Assembly (NCBI GenBank): GCA_025766275.1 | Contig: JAFKAC010000088.1 | Location: 62,001 to 126,000 of the forward strand | Direction of reading: 5' to 3' | Origin: Lactarius indigo | Lineage: Eukaryota > Basidiomycota > Agaricomycetes > Russulales > Russulaceae | DNA: 64,000 nucleotides | Part shown: piece by piece, positions 30,439 through 38,218 of the stretch | How positions within the stretch are numbered: the first letter of the stretch is position 1 | How the letters are laid out: each line of letters begins with the position of its first letter | Program-made: the position numbers and the translations under genes | Notes under the pieces: model-generated | Database searches by the model: none | What the model saw: only the letters and a program-made list of their open reading frames with translations | Told to the model about the DNA's origin: nothing

Positions 30439-33400
30439 CTAATCCGCTACCGATTCTTGCCTCATCCGCTCTGCCTCATCTTCCATCCTTGCTAATATGT
30501 TAGCACGCTCTAGATGATAGAGACTGTCCTTCTTATCCGCAGTTACCATCTCCCTTTCCATCTGCAATTGCCGAATCCGCTTCTCCAGCTGGTCTTCGGC
30601 AAAGGCGAACTGTCGGAATCGGCGCAGTTCTTGAGTGAGAGTAACATCCCCAATGCGCATGAGTAGCAGGTCTGTGGGGTGTCGATCGCGGAGCATAAAA
30701 TACTCCTCGTGTGGGATGAAAGCGCGATTGTTTTTAGGAAGATGGGGAGTGGCATAGAGGGGTTTACCATAAAGGAAACCCGATCCCGGAGCTAGTCCGA
30801 GTACGAAGGGGTCTCCTCCTCGGATAACCTGTACGTGGGATGCTTGTACCGTCGGTCCGTTGGGGAGTTTGATCGGGAACGGAATGTAATCGGGTCCTCT
30901 ATTGACCCGGAACCCTTCAGGAACGACGACCCTGGTTGCTGGGTCTCGTTCGCCCATTGGTGTATAACGAGCCGCTTGTGCCACGGCGACTCGTCCTCGG
31001 TGTAAAGGCCCCCCCGCTGCGTCGACGAGGTAGGGAGTGGCGGCTGGATCTTCAGCGTAGAATTCATGATTAAGGAATGCGTGCCTGATGGGGTAGTAGT
31101 CTCCAAGCTCGTCTTCATCCTCATCTTCGTCCAATACTCCCTGCGCTCCTTCATCATCCGACGTCGGCAGGCGGCGATATGCAGTTGCTCCCGCTGCCAC
31201 CGCGCCGCCGTCTCCTTCCATTCTTGTTCGTACTTCTCCATGGCGTTGGGTGGCTTCACCGCGCGGGACAGCTGCTTGAAGCCGAAAGAGCTCGTCTTCC
31301 GTGAGGAAGACTTCGGGCTCGCCGGTGTTGGGGTTTGTGAGGGCGTACATTGGCGGAGGTGCTGGTTGAGTTGTTGCTGGATCGTCGTCGACAACTCCCT
31401 GTAGGGGCAGAGGGAATCGTTGCAGTGTCTGGCGCAGTTCTTCACCAGTGATAGGGCCGTCTTCCTCATGCTGCATGGAGGGACGGCTTCCTCCCGCAGT
31501 TCCAGTGGTTGCGGCGTCGTTGGCGGAGTCGGGGTTGACAAGCGTGGCAGAGGAGTCGTTGACGAGGGTAGAGAGGAGTGCGAGCTGGTCATTGCGTCGA
31601 GTAGAGGACATGGAGTGAGTGGGAGATGGGGACTTATCGCGACAGGAGGTTCTCCTTATATGCGTTTCTCTGTCGGGGTTGGAATGTTTGAAGTCCCGAA
31701 CGGCTTCATCGGCAAATACGTCATCCTTATCTATCCACTGATTGTCGGAGTCTGGATAGCCCTTCCATTTGACGAGGTATTGGAGTCGACGTCTTCTGCC
31801 GAACCGCCGAGAGTCTAGAATCTTCTCGACCTCGTATTCTTCTTCGTTATCGACCAAATCAGGTGGTGGGCGCTGATAGTTTGGTCCGTGCGTGGGTGTT
31901 TCGCGATACGGTGTGAGAAGATCTATGTGGAAGACATCATGGATGCTCCACTGCGTGGGAAGTTCTAGACGGTAATTGACAGGGGACATCACCTGGATGA
32001 CCTTAAACGGTCCGTGTCGCTTGGCCGCTAGTTTTGCGGTTGGTTGATGTGTGCGTAAGTGGCGCCCTTCGAGCCACGCGAGGTCTCCTTCCTTGAACTT
32101 GGGCGTATCTTTGTGCTTGACCCATGACTTTTGCGCCTGGAGCATACAGGAGAAGGCGCGTTGCCGTGCCTGTTTGAATTGGTCTAGCCTTAATGATACT
32201 TGTGGGATAGGGGAAGGCCTATCGGTCCAGTCAGCGCGTGGGTTGAACCCAGATAAGAGAAAGAAGGGGGACTCCCGCGTGGTTTCGTTGGGCCAATTGT
32301 TATGTGTGAATTCTGCCATAGGCAGATAGCGGACCCAATCGTCTTGTCGTTCATTTACCCAAAAACGGAGGTATTGTTCTAGCCATTGGTTCGTTCGTTC
32401 TGATTGGCCGTCGGTTCGTGGGTGATAAGCGGTTGAGATATTTTGGCTGATGCCAAGGATTTTGCATATCTCTCGCATGAACTTGGATGCGAAGCGGGGG
32501 TCTCGATCACTGATGACGCGCGAGGGGAGTCCAAATCGTGGGAAGACGTGAGAAACGTACAGAGCGGCTGTCCCTTCGGCTGTTATCTCCTCATTACACG
32601 GGATAAAGACGGCAGCTTTAGTACAATCGTGATCGGTTACCGTTAGAATGGAGTCGTATCCACGAGAGGTAGGGAGTTTAGTAATAAAGTCCACAGCAAT
32701 GGTTTCAAATGGCAGGGCCTCCGGTTTGGGATAGATGGGTTGTAGGGGCGCCTTGATAGGGCGGAGATTGACTTTATGCCGTTGGCATTCTGCGCAGCCT
32801 TTGACATAATCTGCGACGTCGTTCTTCATTTGCGGCCACCAGTAGTGTCGTTCAGTGAGTTGAAGGGTGCGTTTGATGCCCGGATGGCCGTAGACAGGAG
32901 AGTCATGGTGAGCAGCAATGATGGTGCGTTTGTCGTGAATACCTCCGGTGACCACTCGGCGTCCATCTTTATACCATGTCCCTTCGATGTCTTTTAGCTT
33001 ATGAGCGTCGACCCAGGGTTTCAACTTAGCTGTGTCTTGTTCGTAGATGGGATGTTCGGGAGTCATTTCTACTGGTAAGATCTCAGGTCTCCAGTGTGGA
33101 TGTCGTGGTTCTTCCAGTGTGGTGGCGCGTGCAAAGACGCTTTCGGGTAATACTGTGACTCCTTCGTTGTCGTTTTCTCCTTGGTCATAGTCTGGTCTTC
33201 GTGACAACGCATCGGCGCGTCCATTAGAAGTCCCCTTAATGTGGTGAATCTCGAAATCGTATTCCGAGAGTTCGAGTACTTCCCTGGCTACGCGTCTACT
33301 AATTTTCTGTGGCGATTTCCAGTATTGCAAGTTGAGATGGTCGGAGAACACTTTGATCTTGTGAGGGGAGCCCGCTAGGAGGGGTCTCCAGTGGCGGAAT

Positions 33401-35244
33401 GCTTTGACAATTGCGAGGAGTTCGAGGTCGTAGATGTCATAATTTCGTTCGGCCTCGTTAAGAGTGGACGAATAATAGCCAATCGGATGTCGTTTGCCGT
33501 CTGCTTTTCGTTGGAGGAGAACTGCACCCGTGGCGAAGCCGGACGCGTCAACTTCTAGTTCAAATTGTTGTGTGAGATCTGGATGTGCGAGGACGGGTTC
33601 GCTAGTAACGAGGTTTTTGAGGTCTTGGAATGCCTTTTCTTCTTCGGTTCCCCAATGCCACTCAGTGTCTTTGCGGGTGAGTTTGTTGAGGGGGCGTGCT
33701 TTGGTCGCGAAACCTCGTATGAAGGGACGGTAAAAATTGCAAAAACCGAGAAAAGAGCGAACGTCCTTGACCTTGGTTGGCGTGGGCCAATCCTTAATGC
33801 CGGAAATTTTGACAGGGTCCATGCGTGTCACCCCCTTTTCAAGGATTACCCCCAGGTAATCCATGCGCGGGGAGTGGAAAAGGCATTTTTCAAGCTTGTA
33901 ATATAAATCGTGCTCCGCAGACACACGGAGTACGTCCTTGACAGCTTCAACATGGTTCTGTAGCGAATGGTTGAGTCCTGTAGCGATGCCGATATCGTCC
34001 ATGTAGACGCGAATAACGGTGCCGCGTTTTTCGTGTTTTGCGATGATGTCCCTGAAGATGAAGTTCATCATAGTCTGGAACGTTGCCGGGGAATTGGTTA
34101 AGCCGAAAAACATCACCGTGGGTTCGAATAAGCCGTAACGTGTTTTGAATGCCGCCTTCTCTTCGTCTCCCTCTTTGATGCGTACGTTGTTATACCCCCA
34201 TCTAACGTCGAGCTTGGTATAGATATGGGCATTGCTAAGGTCGGTAATGAGGTCAGAGATAAGGGGAAGAGGGTATTGGTTGCGGATGGTAACGGCGTTT
34301 ATCTTTCGGTAGTCTTGAACAGGTCGTAACTTCCCATCCTTTTTCTTGATGAAGAAGAAGGATGATGCGTAAGGGGATTTAGAGGGTCTTATATAGCCCT
34401 TCTTGAGTTGTTCGTCAATCCATTCACGTAGTTTCTTATCTTCTTCTTGTGTCATAGGGTATATTTTGCAGTCAATTGCGTCGGCTGTCCCTGGTTTAAA
34501 TTCGATAGCGTGATCCCAGGGCCTGCTGGGTGGAAACCTGTCCGATGCCTCTTCACTGAAGAGGCGTTCAAATTCACGATACTCGGGGGGTAACTCAGCT
34601 TTCGTAACATATTGTTGAGCGGCTATGGCGAGATCAGTGGCAGTGGCTCTGATTCGGCATCCTTCTTCAAACTGCTGTCGCTGCTCATCAGTGATAACGC
34701 AGGAGTGTACGACTTCGTAGTCATCGTCTTGAACAGTGGTTGTTGCTACCACTGGTGTCGTTTTGATGTAGGGGTTGGTTGATCTAATAATGATAGGGAG
34801 CATGTCTTCGTGTATGGCTGCCTGCGACCACTTGATGTGTGGATCGTAAATAGCGAGCCAGGGGTATCCTAGTACGATGTCTTCGCTGCCTATATCGGTG
34901 ATAAGGAAACGGATCTCCTTATGGATGCCTTTAGTCTGAACGTCTACATCCGTATAATGAGTGATACGCCCCGATTTGTTTTCCGTGTTGTCAATATTCC
35001 ATATTTTCTTTGGAACATCGAGTAGCTTCATCCCGAGTCTCATTCTTTTTGCGAAAGACGGTTTCATGAAGCAATGGGTTGCTCCTGAGTCGACTAATGC
35101 GCGTATGTCGGCCATTGCGTAACTGGTGCGAATCGATACTGGAACTCTCATAGAACGATAGCGAGTCATGATTACACTGTTACAATTAACTGCCCTCACC
35201 CAGGCCGATGGGTTCAGGCGTCCTGAAAACCCTCCTTTTTCCAC
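30439..35244 (-). CDS. Gyp-A Pol polyprotein (protease, RT, RNase H, integrase, chromodomain, C-terminal domain)
   Basis: 1601 codons, entered by -1 frameshift from gag rather than by its own start. Protease VDSGATH (D about 52); RT with catalytic YMDD at about 412; RNase H LEVDASGFATG at about 565; integrase HHCC (about 780-830) and DDE motifs including ISDRDPRF (about 912) and QSERTNQW (about 948); GPY/F-like RHGPFKVIQV (about 1085); chromodomain YEVEKILDSRRF...LVKWKGY (about 1136-1185); then a conserved C-terminal domain with DYYPIRHAFL and YIPFPIKLPNG and a final coiled-coil-like helix. Around 31150-31290 another frame aligns better with Gyp-C (MEKYEQEWK...), which suggests compensating indels. 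Catalytic residues are intact. Confidence 0.93.
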   Translation of the reverse strand: MEKGGFSGRLNPSAWVRAVNCNSVIMTRYRSMRVPVSIRTSYAMADIRALVDSGATHCFMKPSFAKRMRLGMKLLDVPKKIWNIDNTENKSGRITHYTDVDVQTKGIHKEIRFLITDIGSEDIVLGYPWLAIYDPHIKWSQAAIHEDMLPIIIRSTNPYIKTTPVVATTTVQDDDYEVVHSCVITDEQRQQFEEGCRIRATATDLAIAAQQYVTKAELPPEYREFERLFSEEASDRFPPSRPWDHAIEFKPGTADAIDCKIYPMTQEEDKKLREWIDEQLKKGYIRPSKSPYASSFFFIKKKDGKLRPVQDYRKINAVTIRNQYPLPLISDLITDLSNAHIYTKLDVRWGYNNVRIKEGDEEKAAFKTRYGLFEPTVMFFGLTNSPATFQTMMNFIFRDIIAKHEKRGTVIRVYMDDIGIATGLNHSLQNHVEAVKDVLRVSAEHDLYYKLEKCLFHSPRMDYLGVILEKGVTRMDPVKISGIKDWPTPTKVKDVRSFLGFCNFYRPFIRGFATKARPLNKLTRKDTEWHWGTEEEKAFQDLKNLVTSEPVLAHPDLTQQFELEVDASGFATGAVLLQRKADGKRHPIGYYSSTLNEAERNYDIYDLELLAIVKAFRHWRPLLAGSPHKIKVFSDHLNLQYWKSPQKISRRVAREVLELSEYDFEIHHIKGTSNGRADALSRRPDYDQGENDNEGVTVLPESVFARATTLEEPRHPHWRPEILPVEMTPEHPIYEQDTAKLKPWVDAHKLKDIEGTWYKDGRRVVTGGIHDKRTIIAAHHDSPVYGHPGIKRTLQLTERHYWWPQMKNDVADYVKGCAECQRHKVNLRPIKAPLQPIYPKPEALPFETIAVDFITKLPTSRGYDSILTVTDHDCTKAAVFIPCNEEITAEGTAALYVSHVFPRFGLPSRVISDRDPRFASKFMREICKILGISQNISTAYHPRTDGQSERTNQWLEQYLRFWVNERQDDWVRYLPMAEFTHNNWPNETTRESPFFLLSGFNPRADWTDRPSPIPQVSLRLDQFKQARQRAFSCMLQAQKSWVKHKDTPKFKEGDLAWLEGRHLRTHQPTAKLAAKRHGPFKVIQVMSPVNYRLELPTQWSIHDVFHIDLLTPYRETPTHGPNYQRPPPDLVDNEEEYEVEKILDSRRFGRRRRLQYLVKWKGYPDSDNQWIDKDDVFADEAVRDFKHSNPDRETHIRRTSCRDKSPSPTHSMSSTRRNDQLALLSTLVNDSSATLVNPDSANDAATTGTAGGSRPSMQHEEDGPITGEELRQTLQRFPLPLQGVVDDDPATTQPAPPPMYALTNPNTGEPEVFLTEDELFRLQAAVPRGEATQRHGEVRTRMEGDGGAVAAGATAYRRLPTSDDEGAQGVLDEDEDEDELGDYYPIRHAFLNHEFYAEDPAATPYLVDAAGGPLHRGRVAVAQAARYTPMGERDPATRVVVPEGFRVNRGPDYIPFPIKLPNGPTVQASHVQVIRGGDPFVLGLAPGSGFLYGKPLYATPHLPKNNRAFIPHEEYFMLRDRHPTDLLLMRIGDVTLTQELRRFRQFAFAEDQLEKRIRQLQMEREMVTADKKDSLYHLERANILARMEDEAERMRQESVAD

Positions 35245-37178
35245 AACTGTTGGAGGATAATGTCCTTTACGTCGTCTGATTCTCCAGCTACTCCGTTCAG
35301 CCAGTCATTGGCGCGCTGTTGAGGGGGAACATCTTGAACCGCCCTGGTAGCGACTTCCGGTTCTTGTTGATTATAGTCGGTATCCATGTATCGACTGCTT
35401 GATGCTTGGGGTTGGTATTCCTTTCGCGGTTGTCTGCAATCGCGGGCCATGTGTCCGTCCTTTCCACAGTTATAACATGCAACTGGCCTTTGGTTATTGC
35501 GTCCCCCTCCCCTTTGGAGGAACCCTCCTCTTGGTCGGTATGGGGGTCGCGGAGCGAGTATATCTTCCGCCCCCGCGAGTCGCCTGCGAATTCGGTCGGC
35601 AGAGGTGTCCATGGCATTCGGATCTCGTAGGTTTCTAGGTTGCCATGAACTCCTTGGTGGTCCCTGCCATTGTCGTTGTTGTCGCTGCCTTCCTTGTCCT
35701 TGTCCAGGGGGAACTCCCTTGTTCAACACCGCTTTAAGGTGAAGGTATTGCTGTTGGCGAGTAGTAGCCGCCTCCTTCCACTCACGATAGTTGCGAGGGT
35801 TATCGAGGGTGTAGACCTTTTCGTATAGGTCCTTTGGTAGTCCACTCGCGAATAGATCAAGCGTTTGCGGGTCGTCGAGCCTGTACTGAGCGCGGCGTAT
35901 TAACTGTTCGAATTGGGTGCAATACTCATCTAGATTGCCCCCGATCATTTTGACTCCTTTTTTAAGCTCGTACTGAGCTTGTTCTTGTTCCATTGTGTTG
36001 CGGAAGCGCTGCATAAAGCTACGCGTGACTTCGTTCCATAGTCCTTCACTGGTACGGGGTATGCCAGCTTGTATCTGGCCGTTGAGCCAGGTGAGCATCA
36101 CTAATACCCATTCGCTAACGTTGACGCCCTTGATATAGGATAGGAAAAGTAGGGCTCTTCGGTAGGGCGTGGCCATTATGCCTTCATCTGCGTTCATGCC
36201 CCAATAGACATGCCATTGGGTGAGAAATGCTTCAACCTTGGCGCGTTCTCCGTCAAACACTGTGGGTGCTTCGCCTGCTAATTTGTTACTTGGGGGAATA
36301 AGGGGACCTGCACCTGGTAATCCTCCTCCTGGTAGTCCTCCTCCCGGTGGTCCTCCGGGGAATCCTCTGGGAAATCCTCCAAACCCGGGACCTCCGGATG
36401 GGGGTCTTCCTCCTCCCCCTCCTGGTAGACCACCAGGGGGTCCGCCTCCTCCGCTGGGAGGGTCAGCTACGTCGGGTCCAATAGCACGGTGGATTGCTAC
36501 GTCGTCGTCAGTCATTCGGTGACCCGTGTAAGGGTTGATAGGAGCTAAATTTGCTCGGGATTCTTCTGCGATACGTCTTTGTTCTTCTCGGGCGATTTGA
36601 TCCCTTGCTTCGGTGGTGAGTTGGAATTCTTCTTGAGTAATAGTGGCAGTTGCCATTGCGACTGCTGGACTATGAATGTGAATTACTTCTGGCTCGGGTT
36701 GATGGATGGTAAGGGACTCAGTTTGTTGTATGATATGATCGCCAATAGCTCCAAGGCTGTCGTCTTCTGCTGGCGTGTTCCCTCTGCTTGGGGATTGCTG
36801 ACTATCGGAAGCTTCTTCTCCGCTAATTCCTTCGTCTGTATGTTCTTGTGCTTGTCCGTCAATAGGACCGTAGTCTGCGCGGCTGTTGAGTTCTCGCGCG
36901 TCGATGTCGCAGTTATAGTTTCTTCCTGCTGGTCGTACAATGTCCCAGCGATGATCTATGGGGTTCCAAGTAACCTCGGTCCAACAGAGGTGGTCGAAAT
37001 TGAACTCAACGGGTCGGAAACGGTTAGGACCGTTAAATTCGACAAAATATCCAGTATCTTCTCCTCTTTCTCTCCACTGAGCCGCTCCTAGGAATCTTGT
37101 TGGTACGTTACGATCTCCTCGTCGTTCGATGTGATAGGGACGGAAAGACGTCCACTGGTCTCTGGTCGAGTACGCCAC
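35214..37178 (-). CDS. Gyp-A Gag, long form from a GTG start (short form from the ATG at 36656)
   Basis: The frame is open from a stop just upstream of 37280 to TGA at 35214. There is no ATG before 36656. The protein is nevertheless strongly similar to Gyp-C from TRDQWTSFRPY onward, starting just after GTG at 37178 in context ATC-GTG-GCG. The extension contains FRPVEFNFDHLCWTEVTWNP and DIDARELNSRADYGP. The first AUG gives MATATITQEEFQ. Next come a Pro/Gly-rich stretch, a capsid-like domain (LTQWHVYWGMNAD, YCTQFEQLIRRAQYRL) and a CCHC knuckle CYNCGKDGHMARDC. The gag end overlaps pol at a slippery GGGTTTT. The long form is my inference; the short Gag is secure. Confidence 0.85.
   Translation of the reverse strand: MAYSTRDQWTSFRPYHIERRGDRNVPTRFLGAAQWRERGEDTGYFVEFNGPNRFRPVEFNFDHLCWTEVTWNPIDHRWDIVRPAGRNYNCDIDARELNSRADYGPIDGQAQEHTDEGISGEEASDSQQSPSRGNTPAEDDSLGAIGDHIIQQTESLTIHQPEPEVIHIHSPAVAMATATITQEEFQLTTEARDQIAREEQRRIAEESRANLAPINPYTGHRMTDDDVAIHRAIGPDVADPPSGGGGPPGGLPGGGGGRPPSGGPGFGGFPRGFPGGPPGGGLPGGGLPGAGPLIPPSNKLAGEAPTVFDGERAKVEAFLTQWHVYWGMNADEGIMATPYRRALLFLSYIKGVNVSEWVLVMLTWLNGQIQAGIPRTSEGLWNEVTRSFMQRFRNTMEQEQAQYELKKGVKMIGGNLDEYCTQFEQLIRRAQYRLDDPQTLDLFASGLPKDLYEKVYTLDNPRNYREWKEAATTRQQQYLHLKAVLNKGVPPGQGQGRQRQQRQWQGPPRSSWQPRNLRDPNAMDTSADRIRRRLAGAEDILAPRPPYRPRGGFLQRGGGRNNQRPVACYNCGKDGHMARDCRQPRKEYQPQASSSRYMDTDYNQQEPEVATRAVQDVPPQQRANDWLNGVAGESDDVKDIILQQLWKKEGFQDA
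35226..35232 (-). promoter_or_regulatory. -1 ribosomal frameshift site (Gyp-A)
   Basis: On the minus strand the heptamer G-GGT-TTT in the gag frame fits X-XXY-YYZ and leads into the pol frame as GGG-TTT. It is 12 nt before the gag stop and is conserved in Gyp-C. I did not evaluate the downstream RNA structure. Confidence 0.75.
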
Positions 37179-37185
37179 GATGAGG

Positions 37186-37196
37186 ATCTTGGTCTT
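37186..37196 (-). other. Self-primer type PBS of Gyp-A
   Basis: AAGACCAAGAT on the minus strand, two bases inside the 5' LTR. It is perfectly complementary to ATCTTGGTCTT at 37440-37430 (minus strand), which lies 34 nt downstream of TATAAG and is the likely 5' end of the transcript. This is the arrangement known from Tf1 and related elements. No tRNA 3' end match (TGG start) is seen. Confidence 0.8.
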
Positions 37197-37198
37197 AA

Positions 37199-37706
37199 TG
37201 TTACGCTCCACCAGCGTTAGTCCGACTTGGACGTGAAACGGCGTAGTCGACTTAGCGAAAGTTAGGCGAATGGGGATCACGTGTCAACCCAACGCAAGCT
37301 GAACAGGGGTCTTCTGACACACACTGCAGCGTAAGATGTAAGAGTACTATTCCTTGGTGAATAGAAGTAGAGGCACGCTCGGTCTGGGACCAAGGCAAAC
37401 AAGAGACGAGTCAAGATGGTGGATTGAAGAAGACCAAGATGGGGACTCTTGGTCTTCTGCGACTACTACTTATACAGATACACGCGGGCTTTGAAGCGCC
37501 GCTCGAACAGTAAGTAACCAATAGCATAACTAGCTCGAACCCTAGTACAGCTATCCTAGGAATGAGTCATACACGAGTCACAATCACATGTAAACTACTG
37601 TGCTGACTGATGCGATGTAGGAGTCCATGACTAATACTGATACCGGACCGTAGTCATAACCGGTCATGAGTCGTATGTGTTGAGTCAACAAGTCCGTACC
37701 GTAACA
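37199..37706 (-). repeat. 5' LTR of Gyp-A
   Basis: 508-bp repeat of 29899-30406. It carries the promoter and the self-primer region. Confidence 0.93.
37428..37474 (-). promoter_or_regulatory. Gyp-A core promoter and probable transcript start
   Basis: Minus strand: TATAAG at 37474-37469, then a perfect 11-bp inverted repeat (GAAGACCAAGA / TCTTGGTCTTC, 37456-37428). Its downstream arm is the self-primer segment starting at about 37440. The transcript start is inferred from the TATA distance and PBS complementarity. Confidence 0.6.
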
Positions 37707-38218
37707 TTACATTAAAGACATTTTATAGAGGGGTCGGTAATAAGCATCGACCAAGGACGCTTCGATCCTCAAATGTCAGAGGGATGTATAGGGGATTAGG
37801 TGTGGGGTCATAGTGACATCCCTTCATAGAATGAAAGGGACGCTTAACCCCAACAATGGTCGTCAATCCTCGGTTTAGTGAGCAGTTATACTATGCTGGT
37901 GATAGAACAGGGTGTGTGAGCTTCCTTCTGGTAAGAATACCAGGGTTGTTTGACACAAAACCATAGAAGGCTTAGAGTCGGATGACTCAATAAACTTTTA
38001 TGATTTGTGAGAGAACAACTCTCGTGGGACAGTCTTCTCAGAAATCATAAAAGCTTAGGGTCATCAGACTCAATAAGCTTGTACAGTTTTTGAGAAGAAC
38101 AAGTCGTTCGTGACTCATTTCTTGTGTATTCCCTTTTACTGGGAAAGAAGAAACGATGTACACAGAGAAGCTATGAAAAACCCTTCTTATTCTACCTCCA
38201 ACCATAGCGTTGAGCTGC
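37707..38218 (-). other. 3' untranslated region of Cop-C; its 3' LTR is missing
   Basis: 512 bases between the Cop-C stop codon and the Gyp-A LTR. It contains two diverged tandem units of about 80 bp (about 37962-38030 and 38046-38115, sharing GACTCAATAA and CATAAAAG motifs). Nothing matches the 399-bp Cop-C 5' LTR (43848-44246), so the 3' LTR has been lost or lies outside. Confidence 0.6.

Larger units (their letters stand above)
29899..37706 (-). mobile_element. Tf1/sushi-type chromovirus (Ty3/Gypsy) Gyp-A
   Basis: Complete minus-strand element of 7808 bp with 508-bp LTRs (29899-30406, 37199-37706) that begin TGTTACG and end CGTAACA and differ at about 3 positions. It has gag and pol in -1 frame relation, a chromodomain, and a self-priming PBS. 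Flanking pentamers do not match (CTGCA on the left, TTACA on the right), unlike the other elements here. The left flank is a truncated host-like gene and the right flank is the 3' region of Cop-C. This suggests recombination between two copies of the family rather than a simple insertion. Confidence 0.93.

Noticed and set aside
36220..36522. Plus-strand Pro/Gly-rich ORF
   Set aside because: Antisense shadow of the Pro/Gly-rich linker of Gyp-A Gag.
37838..37857. TGTTGGGGTTAAGCG on the minus strand as the start of the Cop-C 3' LTR
   Set aside because: It does not match the start of the 5' LTR (TGTTGAAACGTG) beyond the first five bases.
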